Source: Lycium barbarum
Taxonomy: Eukaryota; Streptophyta; Magnoliopsida; Solanales; Solanaceae
Reading direction: 5' to 3'
DNA: 64,000 bases
NCBI RefSeq assembly: GCF_019175385.1
Contig: NC_083340.1
Span: 8,533,706-8,597,705 of the forward strand
Shown: positions 23,107 to 36,048 of the stretch, one piece after another
How positions within the stretch are numbered: position 1 is the stretch's first letter
Layout: each line of letters opens with the position of its first letter
Notes under the pieces: generated by a model
What the model saw: only the letters and a program-made list of their open reading frames with translations
What the model was told of the DNA's origin: nothing
Databases searched by the model: none
Position numbers and translations under genes: made by a program

Positions 23107-25784
23107 TGATAACGTCCAAATACACTCCTCAAAGAGAAAGTGTACACGGTCGTATGCAATATATTTACTCAACTATGAGTCGGGGTCGATCCCACAGGGA
23201 ACAATATGCTAGGCGATTAAGAAAGTAAGGAACTTTTACCAACTACGCTAAAGCCAAACGCTAGATAATATTTTGGTTTTTGTTTGAGAAAATTATAACT
23301 AATGCGGAAATGTAAACTAACCTAGAAAGCGAGTAAAATGATCAATGACCACAAGCATGGATAATAGGATATTACACTCAAGTAACGATCCAACGTATTT
23401 TACGATTTTACAACTAAGAGCAGGTTTGTGTTGATAGATAATGATATCTAAAATCTCATTGAAAGTCTTCCAACCAAATCAATGAATTTCACTCTAAGCT
23501 TTCCAAAGCCTTAGAGTGTGATATTAGGTACAATCAATTTAACCTCAAGTAACTATCCTCTTCCGAGCTCAAGTTATTAGATGAGTTTAATGACCCAAAT
23601 TCTTGTTAATTAATCTTTCTCAACCTAGATTTCCTCTTCCGAGCTCAATCTAAGTAAATGGGTGAGTCCTAGGGTTATCTAATCCCTTTGGAAACATTCA
23701 AGAACGAGATTAATTAAAGAAACAATAACCCACTTCATTAGGAATAAAAATCATTCAATACATAAGCATAACAAGAGTTTCAAACCAAACTTCAATCAAG
23801 AATATTTTCATAAACAAGATTCAAATAATGGAATAAATACTACACACTTAGATATACAATACAAAACAAGGAATTGAAGAAAGGATTAAGAAAAATATCT
23901 CATTAAAGTGCTTCCAATCTTCTCCTCCAATGGTGTAGATGAACCCTAGCCTCCAAAACTTGCAAAATGACCAAAGATAATCTATTACAAACCCTAAAAG
24001 AGTATTTATATTATTCAAAAAAACGGGATCAAAATCTGGACCAAAATACCCTCTTGCACAACATGTTGCACCACATGCTATTCGCATGTTCAACATGCTA
24101 ATCGCATGTGGTGCCAAAACCGTAGCATGTGGTGACATTTTCTCTGTCACCACATGCTGCTCGCATGTTGATAACGTCCAAATACACTCCTCAAAGAGAA
24201 AGTGTACACGGTCGTATGCAATATATTTACCCAACTATGAGTCGGGGTCGATCCCACAGGGAACAATATGCTAGGCGATTAAGAAAGTAAGGAACTTTCA
24301 CCAACTACGCTAAAGCCAAACGATAGATAATATTTTGGGTTTTTGAGAAAATTATAACTAATGCGGAAATGTAAACTAACCTAGAAAGCGAGTAAAATGA
24401 TCAATGGCCACAAGTTTGGATACAAAGGAAATTACACTCAAGTAACGATCCAATGTATTTCACGATTTTACAACTAAGAGCGGATTTATGTTAATAGATA
24501 ATGATTTCTAAAATCTCATTGAAAGTCTTCCAACCAAATCAATGAATTTCACTCTAAGCTTTTCCAAGCCTTAGAGTGAGATATTAGGTACAATCAATCT
24601 AACCTCAAGTAACTATCCTCTTCCGAGCTCAAGTTATTAGATGAGTTTAATGACCCAAATTCTTGTTAATTAATCTTTCCCAACCTAGATTTCCTTTTCC
24701 AAGCTCAATCTAAGTAAATGGGTGAGTCCTAGGGTTAGCTAATCCCTTTGGAAACTTTCAAGAACGAGATTAATTAAATCAACAAAGACCCACTTCAATA
24801 GCAATAAGAATCATTCAATACATAAGCAAAACAAGAGTTTCAATCCAAACTTTAATCAAGAATATTTTCATAAACAAGATTCAAGTCTAGAAATGAAATA
24901 CTACACACTAAAATATTCAATACAAAACAAGGAATTGAAGAAAGGTTTAAGATTTATCTCATTAAAGTGCTTCAATCTTCTCCTCCAATGGTGTAGGTGA
25001 AAACCCTAGCCTCCAAAACTTGCAAAATGACCAAAGATGATAATGTTTTGCCCTAAGCCTCTCTTTTGTAGCTCCTCTAATTCTTCCAAGTTCAAAAGAA
25101 TGTCAAAATCTGCCCCCATATTTCTGTTTTTGCAATTCTGCCCGTTTTTGCAAAACTGTCCACTTTTGACAGTTTTGCAAATCTGTCCCGTTTTTGCAAA
25201 ACTGTCCAGTTTTGCAAAAATGTCCAGTTTGACCTCTTTTTGACTTTCTTTTCACTTGGTTTCTTCCGATCACTCATTTCAGCTACTTGGCTTGTTTTGC
25301 TCTATTTTGTTCCATTTTGGTCAATTTTGATCCATTTTGCTCTTTTATGCTCTCCGGGCATCTTTTCCTACAAAACAACATAAAAACACAAAAAGTAACA
25401 ACAAAAGTGCTTAAAGAGTCGCAAAAACTTAAGGAATTAGCATCGAATATCGCGTAATTTCACGACTCATCACATGTGCGACATGCTGCGCCATATGCTG
25501 CACTCTGCGAGTAGCATATGTTGCCATTTTCACTGGCAGCAGATGTTGCTAGCATGTTCAACATGTTGCACCACATACTATTAGCATGTGGTGCCAGAAA
25601 CGTTGATTTGTTCTATTTTTGCTCTATTTTGGTCCGTTTTGCTCTGTTTTGCTCCGTTATGCTCTCCGGGCATCTTTTCCTACAAAACAACATAAAAACA
25701 CAAAAAGTAACAACAAAAGTGCTTAAGGAGTCACAAAAGCTTAAGGAATTAACGTCGAATATCGCGTAATTTCACGACTCATCA
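23107..25784 (-). mobile_element. 3' LTR of the 23107-30695 element, interrupted
   Basis: It consists of 23107-24168 plus 25478-25784 (about 1.37 kb) split by the solo LTR 24169-25472. A TATA-like ATATAAATA (minus strand, about 24005-24015) and an array of CATGYGA-like motifs lie inside it. Confidence 0.88.
24169..25472 (-). mobile_element. Solo LTR nested in an LTR of the same family
   Basis: It runs TGATAACG to CTCATCA, 1304 bp, with TSD CATGT (24164-24168, 25473-25477). The other LTR of the host shows the uninterrupted site (CATGT at 30394-30398), so the insertion is certain. Its U3 holds a TTTTGCAAAACTGTCC-type array (about 25130-25230) where the host LTR has CATGYGA repeats. ORFs at 25037-25277 come from this array. 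Confidence 0.93.
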
Positions 25785-25803
25785 ACACCCCCAACTTAAA
25801 ATC
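25785..25803 (-). promoter_or_regulatory. Polypurine tract of the 23107-30695 element
   Basis: On the minus strand TTTAAGTTGGGGGTGT directly precedes the LTR start TGATGAG. This is where plus-strand DNA priming would occur. Confidence 0.75.
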
Positions 25804-27690
25804 TTTGCTTGTCCTCAAGCAAACTAAAACAAAAATCTCAATGAGGATTCATTTTAAGCACAAAAACATGATTTTGGTTGGTACCAATAATTAGGCTACA
25901 AGCATGTGAAGCTTCAACGAAATAACTCCCTCGTTTCAAAATACAATTTCAAGAATGCATTAGAGATTTAAAACAATCAAGCAACGACACTCAAGCCTCA
26001 ATAAGTGACTCAAAACTACTAGCTTACTAGATATGCTCAGTTGACTCAACTTTGGATTTTTCAACATCACCAATCTATCGTAATCCATATGCCCTCACAA
26101 GAAAGAAAGTCCCAAAATCACTATATTCACAACAACAACACAAGGGACAAATACACAAAGTCACTCACACTCAACAAAGAAATTCTAGTGCTAACAAATA
26201 TCACACCATAAGCTTGCCCTTATTTTCAATCATCACTAACTCAAGAACATTCAGTTGGAGATCACATAGGGACTTTTTAAGCTTGTAATGTTGGCTTAGG
26301 GAAGGGTAGGATAAGTATTTGGGATACAAGTGACTACGCCCTCCTTGAACACTACACATACTTTTTGTCCACTTTCCTCTTCATTTCAAAACATCACTCC
26401 TTCCTTTGCTTACTAGTTTCCCCAATTATTCAATTTTTTTATTTATTTATTTATATATTTATTTATTTGCACAAAAAGTTTGCAACCTTTTTGTATTTTT
26501 CAAATGTTCTTCCTTTCTTTTGACTTTTCCACAAAACCAACCTTCGCCACTCTCAACCAACACTAACACCCCCAACTTAGGCTTTTGGCCTCAAATTCAC
26601 AATTTCATGTTCACGGAGGGAAAGGTTCAAAAGAGAGACTCTTCATCAAAAAAGGTAAAGGCTTGTAGTGTGGCAACAAAAGAAAAGGTCGTAGGCTCAA
26701 ATGGGGTTACTAGTGATATTATTTATGCAATGGTAGGCTAGAAAGGCTAAAGAGGCTTTTTCAAAAATCACAAAGATAGCCCAAGGTCATCTCTCCAACC
26801 AACATAATCAAAATTAGCATTGAATGATTAATCGGGCAAGTTCTAGATGATAAAAGTAAACACAAGATTTATTCAACAAACACTCACCACACATGGCATA
26901 TGAACCAGTCTAGATGGATCAACTAGTCTAATATCTCATAATCCAAAGTAAACACAACTAGTAGGTAAAGAGTCACCAAATGAGCCAAAAAGTTGTCACA
27001 AAGATCATTCTTTCCTATGCACCTTGTTTTTTAACTTTCACAAAACAATTTGGAGGGGTATTCGCATTTCAATTTCACATGCAAGAGACTAACTCTATTA
27101 GTACCAAACAAGCCAAGAGTTTTCACATTTTTCCTCAAAGGAAATAAAATAATAAGAGTGACTAATCCACAACATGTCAAAAGAACAAAATTTTCAGAAA
27201 TTTTGAGCAAGTTTCAAAATATAATGCGCTACCACGTGCCACCCCCAACTGTAAACATTGCAGCGTCCTCGCTGCACATAATCAAAACAAAACATAAACA
27301 TAGAAAGGAAAAAAAAAAAAAATTTACTGGCATGACATGCGACCCTACATGCGAGTCGCATGTGATGTCACCAGAAATTTTTTTTTTTTTTTTTTTTTGC
27401 TCTCTCTGTCACCATGTGCGACACTACATGCGATTCACATGTATGACATGCGAATCGCATGTTATGACACCAGAAAACATTTTTTTGCAGCTTTTATTGG
27501 TTTTGGGGGCTTTCCGGATATCCGACATGCTCAAAACAACTCCAAAAACTCTGAAACTTTGCAGATTAGTCAAAAACCATAAACTAAACTATTCTAAAAA
27601 ATAAAATTTCAAAAACGATTTAAAACTTTTAAAACGGTGGGTTACCTCCCACCAAGCGCTTGATTTAACGTCGCGGCACGACGGTTACCT

Positions 27691-29231
27691 TTACCACTTT
27701 TCCTTCCATTTGGAGCTTATGAATTTGCGCCCCAACTTTGAATCAAGATTCCGGTGACGCTCATGGGGCGGTGGTAGAAAAACGAGGCCAACTTTCGGGT
27801 ATCGCATTTTGCACTTCTTGGCCCTTAAGTGAGGCATGCCATTTTGTCTTCTTGGCATAACAAACTTCAAAATGAAAACGCTTTGATCTTCATCTCCAAA
27901 ATTCTCCATAGGCTCGGTTAGTTCAACTTCCATTTCACTAACCAAGCATAATGTTGAAAAATGGTTGGAATGAGGTCCAACGCGCTCAAATTCCAAATTT
28001 GCATGAATTTTGACATCCTTACCCAAAAATGAACTAGAGTCTTCAAAAATTATTGTATGAATTTTTTTATGCAACTCTAGTATCATTTCTTCAACTTCGG
28101 CATCATTCACTATTTTTGGGTTGGTAGGTTGGCAATTTACCATTAGCTCATGAAAATCAATCTTGACCTCTTCTTCATTGGAAACCAACTCAAAACTACA
28201 ATCCATGACCCTTTGATATTGAGCATCACATGCCTCAATTTTTGCATTCAATTCGGCCTCCAATTTTTGGATAGTAATTTCAAGTAGCTCCACTTCTTGA
28301 CTTTGCTCAACATGTATTTTCAGAAATTCTTCCATCATCCATGAAATGCCTTCACGGTGATTTCCATAGGCTTCAAGTTGTTGAGCTTGATTCATTAGCC
28401 AATCTTGGCTCAAAATTTCCATTTTGTCAAGATTTTCTTCATTGTGAGAGTCGTCCAACTCTTGTAAAAATCCATCCATGGTGAGATACACCTTTTGGAC
28501 AGTGTCATCATCTCCATATTGAACTTCTTCCCACATTTTGGTCAAGACTTGCCCATATTTTTCATTCCTCCCATTATGCTTTTCAAGATTTCCTCAACTT
28601 CTTCTTTTCGAGAATTGGAGATTTCTTCTTCAAGATTTTGCTCTTCTTCTTCTTCAAGTTGAACCACTTCTTCACTTTCACAACTTTCGTTGTGGACACA
28701 AGAATTTTCAGGCTCATCTTTCAAATTTGAAATCTCTTCTTCAACCAATTCATTTTGAGGAGTAGACACTTCCATGACAATTGAGGAACTTGCATCTTCT
28801 AATGAATCACTCATTCTTTTCATAGCTTCTCCATTTTCTAAAATGGATTGTTGGACGAGTTTTCACTCTTCCTCCATTTCAGCTTCCCGATCTAAGTATG
28901 TTTGGAGCATTGCCATGATGCCTTCATATCCGGCACTTTGTCCTTCACTTGTCATGTCATTATTCCTATCAAACTCAAAAGCACAACTAGCATTTTCGTT
29001 AGAACAACTTGGGGGAGGGGAAGCGAAATAATTGGGACAATCACCCCAATGTCCACCTTGACCACCACATATATTACAAACACTCTCATCATAGGATTGA
29101 GACGGTGCACACATCTCTCTCCCGGGAGCATATTCACAATCTTGCCAAAAGTGGGGTCCTTCACAATATGGCCATGGGTCATCAAAATATGGATTGCAAC
29201 CATCAAACCCATTTTCATTCCAAGATGCCAT
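27691..29231 (-). pseudogene. Broken gag-like ORF of the non-autonomous element
   Basis: Three minus-strand reading blocks, 29231-28863, 28823-28542 (same frame, separated by a TGA) and 28545-27691 (shifted frame), probably made one protein of about 500 residues. The first has a zinc-knuckle-like CNICGGQGGHWGDCP preceded by a Trp/Tyr/Cys-rich stretch. The second is strongly acidic (runs of Glu). The third is predicted coiled-coil (EVELLEITIQKLEAELNAK) with a basic C-terminus. The first start codon lies about 100 bp after the PBS. This layout resembles gag-type ORFs of plant Tat-group non-autonomous elements, which is inference. A TGA and a frameshift break it in this copy; its function is unknown. 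Confidence 0.65.
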
Positions 29232-29327
29232 GTTTTTTTTTTTTTGTTTTTTTTTTTAGATAAAATAAAGCAATGAAAATTTGAACCAAAGCAAGTTAGC
29301 TTAAATCCCAAACTAACTCAAATACGC

Positions 29328-29357
29328 CAAATTGGTCCCCGGCAGCGGGGCCATTTT
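29328..29357 (-). promoter_or_regulatory. Primer-binding site of the 23107-30695 element
   Basis: On the minus strand TGGCCCCGCTGCCGGGGACCA follows the LTR end within a few bases. It resembles the TGGCGCCGTTGCCGGGGA primer site of Athila/Tat/Ogre elements; the cognate tRNA is not decided here. Confidence 0.7.
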
Positions 29358-30695
29358 TGATAACGTCCAAATACACTCCTCAAAGAGAAAGTGTACACGG
29401 TCGTATGCAATATATTTACCCAACTATGAGTCGGGGTCGATCCCACAGGGAACAATATGCTAGGCGATTAAGAAAGTAAGGAACTTTTACCAACTACGCT
29501 AAAGCCAAACGATAGATAATATTTTGGTTTTTGTTTGAGGAAATTATAACTAATGCGGACATGTAAACTAACCTAGAAAGCGAGTAAAATGATCAATGGC
29601 CACAAGCATGGATAATAGGATATTACACTCAAGTAACGATCCAACGTATTTTACGATTTTACAACTAAGAGCAGGTTTGTGTTGATAGATAATGATATCT
29701 AAAATCTCATTGAAAGTCTTCCAACCAAATCAATGAATTTCACTCTAAGCTTTTCCAAGCCTTAGAGTGTGATATTAGGTACAATCAATTTAACCTCAAG
29801 TAACTATCCTCTTCCGAGCTCAAGTTATTAGATGAGTTTAATGACCCAAATTCTTGTTAATTAATCTTTCTCAACCTAGATTTCCTCTTCCGAGCTCAAT
29901 CTAAGTAAATGGGTGAGTCCTAGGGTTAGCTAATCCCTTTGGAAACATTCAAGAACGAGATTAATTAAAGAAACAATAACCCACTTTATTTGGAATAAAA
30001 ATCATTCAATACATAAGCATAACAAGAGTTTCAAACCAAACTTCAATCAAGAATATTTTCATAAATAAGATTCAAATAATGGAATAAATACTACACACTT
30101 AGATATACAATACAAAACAAGGAATTGAAGAAAGGATTAAGAAAAATATCTCATCAAAGTGCTTCCAATCTTCTCCTCCAATGGTGTAGATGAACCCTAG
30201 CCTCCAAAACTTGCAAAATGACCAAAGATAATCTATTAAAAACCCTAAAAGAGTATTTATATTATTCCAAAAAACGGGAACAAAATCTGGACCAAAATAC
30301 CCTCTTGCACAACATGCTGCACCACATGCTATTCGCATGTTCAACATGCTAATCGCATGTGGTGACATTTTCTCTGTCACCACATGCTGCTCGCATGTGC
30401 GACATGCTGCGCCATATGCTGCACTCTGCGAGTAGCATATGGTGCCATTTTCACTGGCAGCATGTGGTGCCAGAAACGTTGATTTGTTATATTAGCATGT
30501 GGTGCCAGAAACGTTGATTTGTTATATTTTTGCTCTATTTTGGTCTGTTTTGCTCCGTTTTGCTCCGTTATGCTCTCCGGGCATCTTTTCCTACAAAACA
30601 ACATAAAAACACAAAAAGTAACAACAAAAGTGCTTAAGGAGTCACAAAATCTTAAGGAATTAGCGTCGAATATCGCGTAATTTCACGACTCATCA
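29358..30695 (-). mobile_element. 5' LTR of the 23107-30695 element
   Basis: 1338 bp, TGATAACG to CTCATCA on the plus strand. It carries minus-strand ATATAAATACTCTTTTAGGG (about 30243-30263) as likely TATA, and CATGYGA-rich sequence at about 30308-30480 upstream of it in U3. It provides the empty site for the nested solo LTR. Confidence 0.9.
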
Positions 30696-30938
30696 AACCC
30701 AAATGGTGCCCTCAAGCCCAAAAACAGCTTACACAAAGATCTACTCAAAATTATTCCTATATTTATTTTATGGGAAATATAGAAGGCTGGATGTTCGTAC
30801 AGATATGGGAAAAAAAGTTTCAAAAGCCAAAATTGTTTACCAGATTTTCTACCATATAAAATGGATTGTATCAAAGACCAACTCTACTACTCAATGGACA
30901 TGGAAATGGCAGGATCTCACCAAACAAGTTATGATTAG

Positions 30939-33900
30939 TGTCATACCCCATTTTTAACCAGGTTAAATTAGAAGTACAACATATTGGTGATTACTATTTT
31001 TTGTTTATTTTAAGGAGTCGCCACCTAATTATTTATGGTGAATTAGGACACCTAAAGTTTATTAAAGTTATGTTTAAAGTTAACTCTGTTTAAGGTCTGC
31101 GAAACTTAAGATTCTAGGTAAGGGTTCAATTAGTCTAAAGGGAAGGTATTAGGCACCCTTTAAGACCCATTAACAATGGTTAACCGACCGGACTTATGAT
31201 TAGTTAGGCTAAGTGTAAATATAGTATTATAGAAAAGAACGTAGCTTTGTAAATGTGGCTAAAGTTGTAAATAGCCATGTAAAAAATGCTATTTAAAAAT
31301 AGGACTTGTATAATAATAATTTGTATAAAAGAGTACTTCTAATGCTATTTTGAAAACACGACTTACAAATGTTGTTAAAGCTTTAAAAGAAAGTATAATA
31401 GTGTTGTTTAAAATAATACTTGTAGAAAACGTAATAACTTGCGTAAAAGAAGATTCTAAATGTTAAAATGAGACTTTAAGATGTTGCTAAGGCCTTAAAT
31501 GAAAAATATAGTAATGTTATTAAAAAAAAATAAGATTTGTAGAAAAAGAGGATAATTTGCCTATGAATAATAGCCTTTTAAAAGATGATTTGACAAATGT
31601 GATCTTTAGATAAAAAATGATATTGTATGAATATGGTGGTGTAAAAAATGCCTAAACTTATATTCTTAAATATGATGAAAAGGCCATTTGAATCTAGAAA
31701 TGAGAGAAAGGACGTTGGGTTATTGGTTTTAGTCTTTAAACTCAAGTCATATTCTATGTGAGAAAGAAAATTATTATAGCTATTTCCCTCAAGGACGTGT
31801 AATGCTATAGGTGCTAAAATTACTCCTTTAATCACTAGTTATAGACGGAATTTAGCATGACTAAATAAAACCAATTACTAGTATTTTGTTCAACAAGTAT
31901 CACACAAGCAAATAGAGCAAACGAATCAACCAACGGGACAAATCAATAGGACGTTCTGCCGAGCTATAATGTTTCCTGTTTAGCTCGACTATGGAGGAAA
32001 ACAGAGGCATAACAGCAGCTGATGGCAAGCATGTAAGCTTGGCCTTAAAACGTCAACTGTTTGCCTAAGCTGTCATGGCGATTGGTCTTAAAGGAACAGC
32101 AGCGATACCCAACATTGTCTCATTAATGTGGCAGCAAGGTTGTCGGAACAACTTTTGTGGGTGCAGTGAACTGGGTGTCGATGGTCGCGAATCCTCTCTC
32201 GTATTGACGGATTCGAAACTCATACAAATGAATCCGAAGACCTTTGTCGCGGCCAAAGTGTGCCAAGACAGAATGAACGTTTAACAATCTTAAAGTTAGA
32301 ATGGTAATCAAAAATGAAAGTCGTAAAATGCTAAAGATTTCTGGTGAAATTTGAGACGAACAAAAACTTGTATTTTTGCAGGGCAATTTTGTAGGTTCCA
32401 AATCTGGGGATTTTCCGGTCCCTTTTTTGTTTTTCAGGGGGATTTTCCGATTCCAGATCCTTGTTGATTAGGTTTCCGTTCCAAAAAAATCCCCCTTCTA
32501 ACGATTCAACTCGGATTACATTCATAGGGTTTTGTTTGTATTAAAGTAAAGAGAGGAGCGTATGAGAGAGACGGGAGCGGGGGACAGGCGTGGCGGAAGT
32601 GGCAGAGAACGTGGGGGACAGGGGAGAGTGGAGAGAGCATGGGAGAGAGAAGGGTGAGGGAGGCGGGTGAGGGTAGAGAGAGGAAATAGGAGAAAATGAC
32701 CATGTACGGCTGTTGTTTTCTTTCCCTTAGGTTTTAGGTGAATAAGGTAGATGGTTCAGGTCGGGTGAAAAATGGGTAATGGACTGATTTGATGGGTAAG
32801 TTGTTAAAGGATGATTTGGGCTCAAATGTTGGTCCGAAAATATGGGCTCTTCTTTCTTTCTTTAAATTATTTTTGAGGCTTCTAATTTAACAACTAGTAC
32901 AATATATATTATGTGAAAATAAATAATAATTAGTCTGTAGAAAGTAAAGGATTTAATAAAGTAAAATTAATTTAACGAGCACAAATCCTAAAATGAAACG
33001 ATGACGAACCATTTAAAATTTGTGATAAAGTAATGCTCGTAATGTTGAAAATAAAAGTAGCGATATTAATAGTAGTATCAATAAAAAATTAAAAAATAGT
33101 GAAAATAAAGTATTTAGCTCGTTAGTAAATTTAGAAGCCCGAGTAAATAAAATTAAATAAGGGAGGGACAAAATTGGGTGTCCACAGATGCCCCTCTTCG
33201 ACCGGAGACGATGTAAGAGTTTTCGGGCGAACAAGTTGACGTAGTAGCCAATTTTGTTCCGACCAACAAATACGAATTTGTAAGGAAATACGATTTTTGG
33301 TGGAAAATATTATGAAGTCAGAAGGAATTTAGGATGTTGGGAAGCGAAGATTGACGGAGTATTGAAAGGTGTTGATGATTTGAAAAGATGTTGGGTGAGA
33401 TGTCATTTGTATCCTCGCGGGTCGAAGACAGATGACGACAGTGTTTGAGAATGGACCGTATGTTTATAGCCTCCTAATTATAAATGTGGTGCACAACACA
33501 CCCATAAGTAGGACTCTCCTAGACACGATGTAGATTCTCCAAAATGCCCCAGTGTTGAGTTATGGAGACACTGGGATATAGAAAAGGATACGAGGTTGTA
33601 CAAGAGTTGATTGAATAGAGTCTTAGCGGTGTATATGAAAGAAAATTTTGGGTAACCTACGTATCACGTGTTTGTGGACGTAGGCGGAGTCGAGTTCGAG
33701 AGTAGATTCGTGACCTTTGCTTGTGAGTCTGATATTCCTCTTTAGCATAATTTGTCCCAGTTCACTGCGTAAGATAACGTTCCACGTTGTTTTGTGCCTC
33801 TGCATGTAGATTGTATTTTCTGTCAAAACTGAAATTCATGTCAAAATTAGTAATAAAGTCTGGGATAAAGTTGAAAGTGTAAAACTTATAAAGATTGTAA

Positions 33901-35513
33901 AAATGATAATAAATATGAGTGTGAAATCGAAGATGAAGCCGTGTGGCTTATAATGAGGCTGTGTGTCCAAATGTCGTCTCTGGTTGTTTTCAGGGACTTG
34001 AGTGAATGTGTGATGTGTACGCCGAGGATGTAATAATATCTCTAGTTTCCATTTGAAGATGATAGTGATAAGTCCTCCGGCTGTCTTCCGGGACTCGATG
34101 ATAAATGATGTCTGCGGAATTTAAGGTAAAGTCGTTAGAGTAGGTAAAGTAGATGATGAAGTAAAGTGATAAAGTAAAGAGTAAAGTAAAAGTGTAGCCG
34201 TTTGGCTTATGCAGATGAGGCCGTGCCATGTGATGTCTCCGATTGTTGTCGGGACTCGATGATATGATATCTCCAGTTGTCTTCGAAGATTTGATGAAGA
34301 TTTCCGTAAAGTCCGGGGTAAAGTCATAAAGTGGATGATGTCTCCGGTTGTCCTCGGAGGCTCAATGATAATTCCTGTAAAGTTCAAGGTAAAGTCGTTA
34401 AAGTTGGTAAAGTGAATGATAAAGTAGAGAGTAAAGTCATAGTGTAGCCGTCTGGCTTATGCATATGAGGCTGTATAGCCGAATGATTCCCCCGGTTGTC
34501 TTCGGAGACTTGATGAAAATTCCCGTAAAGTCCGGGGTAAAGTCGTAAAGTGGATGATGTCTCTGGTTGTCTTCGGAGGCTTCAATGATAATTCCTGTAA
34601 AGTTCAGGGTAAAGTCGTTAGAGTTGGTAAAGTGAATGATAAAGTAGGGAGTAAAGTCATAGTGTAGCCGTCTGGCTTATGCATATGAGGCTGTATAGCC
34701 GAATGATGCCCCCGGTTGTCTTCGGAGACTTGATGAAGATTCCCGTAAAGTCCGGGGTAAAGTCGTAAAGTGGATGATGTCTCCGGTTGTCTTCGGAGGT
34801 TTAATGCAAATCCTGTACAGTTCAGGATAATGTCTCCGGTTGTTTTCGGAGATTTAATGCAAACCCTGTAAAGTTCAGGATAATGTCTCCGGTTGTTTTC
34901 AGAGATTTAATGTTGATTCCTGTAAAGTTCAGGGTAAAGTGGTTAAAGTAGATAAAGTGAATGATAAAGTAATGGGTAAAGTAAGAGTGTAGCCGTTTGG
35001 CTTGTGCAGAAGAGGCTGAATAGCCGAATGATGCCTCCGGTTGTCTTCGGAGACTTGATGTTGATTCCTGTAAAGTTCAGGATAAAGTGGTTAAAGTTAG
35101 CTAAAGTAAATGATAAATGATTGATAAAGTATGGAGTAAAGTGATAGAGTAGCCGTTTGGCTGATGATGTTGATGGTATCGTGACAGGCCAAACTAATGA
35201 CACGTAATCCTGATTTAATTCGTCTTCAATCTCGACAACCTTCAAAACAGGTATATTTGTTAATAAATTCATAAAGTTATTGTAATAAAAATAAAATTAG
35301 AGATAAAGTTGGAAATAAAGCCGTTTGGCTTTTGAGGCGAGGCCATAATGAGCCAAATGATGCTTTTCGGCCATGATTGATAGACTTGACTGTTGGTCTC
35401 GCGATCTTTTAATTCCTGCACTCAAATAAAAATTCTTAGTTTGGGAGGGGGAAGTTGATTCGTGTTGACTCGAAGTGTGACGTGGTAGGGAGGGACAAAA
35501 TTGGGTGTCAACA
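30939..35513 (-). mobile_element. Long solo LTR, 4.6 kb, minus orientation
   Basis: The minus strand runs TGTTGACACCCAATTTTGTC to GGGGTATGACA. The flanks ATTAG (30934-30938) and ATCAG (35514-35518) differ at one base, a probable TSD. No gag or pol; pyrimidine-rich leader and GTCGCCACCTAATTATTTATGG block are shared in opposite orientation with 40172-51924, and CTTAGGCAAACAGT with 60638-64000. The length suits Ogre-like elements with giant LTRs (inference). It contains a repeat array at 33960-35190. Confidence 0.75.
33960..35190. repeat. Imperfect higher-order tandem array inside the long LTR
   Basis: Units combine GTAGCCGTYTGGCTTATGCA, CTCCGGTTGTCTTCGGAG and CCTGTAAAGTTCAGGGTAAAGT modules. 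The GTAGCCG anchor recurs at about 34194, 34444, 34664, 34989 and 35149, so unit length varies (160-325 bp). TCCGGTTGTCTTCGGA can fold into short hairpins. The array is absent from the related LTRs at 40172 and 60638 as far as I can see. Confidence 0.85.
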
Positions 35514-36048
35514 ATCAGCTCACAAAAAACTAATTGCATCACAATGAAGTGGATCAGACCTCCAATGAGTTGGATAAAACTCAACACAGATGGCAGTCAC
35601 AATGCAACTGATTATATTGGAGCAGGAGGAATAGTTAGAGATAACAATGGAAGAATGATCATGTCCTTTGCTAAATACATGGGAATGGGTAGCAGTAATT
35701 TTGCTGAAGTAAAGACTATAATCTATGGCTTAGAATGGTGTATTTCACACAGTTTTCAAAATATTGTACTGGAAAGTGATACCCTTATCATTGTTATCAT
35801 GATAAAGGGCAAAAGCAACACAACTTGGCAGGTTCAAGATTCAATAGTTGATATTAGTCAAATTCTCTCTCAGACATCCAATAGAGTTTAACACTGTTAT
35901 ATAGGAGGCAAATCAAATTGCGGATGCTCTAGCAAAATGGAGCATGGAGAATCAAGAAAAACAATTTTATTATGCTAAAGATCTTCCAAAGCAGGCTAGT
36001 GGTTCATACTATCTGGATTTTCAAGAAATTAGCCTCCAGAAGACATAA
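35505..36048 (+). pseudogene. LINE RNase H domain (RVT_3-like) fragment
   Basis: About 180 codons with one frameshift near 35892. The motif WIKLNTDGS starts the fold (first catalytic Asp). The acidic set continues with Glu in NFAEVKT, Asp in LESDT and Asp in IADALAKW. This is the C-terminal RNase H typical of plant LINE ORF2 proteins. The upstream RT is missing, split off by the LTR and lost, so it is not functional. Confidence 0.8.

Larger units (their letters stand above)
23107..30695 (-). mobile_element. Non-autonomous LTR retrotransposon, minus orientation
   Basis: Two LTRs in the same orientation (plus strand TGATAACG...CTCATCA) enclose a 3.6-kb interior, with a perfect 5-bp TSD AACCC (23102-23106, 30696-30700). 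On the minus strand the order is 5' LTR (29358-30695), PBS (29328-29357), broken gag-like ORF (29231-27691), spacer, PPT, 3' LTR (25784-23107). No protease, RT or integrase, so it depended on a partner in trans. The PBS and the conserved block at 27637-27680 (GGAGGTAACCCACCG on minus) are of the Tat/Ogre/Athila type. The two LTRs are roughly 98% alike by eye in their first few hundred bases, implying a young insertion. Confidence 0.88.

Noticed and set aside
27050..27604. 184-residue plus-strand ORF
   Set aside because: Lies antisense in the spacer of the minus-oriented retrotransposon and crosses homopolymers; no domain recognised.
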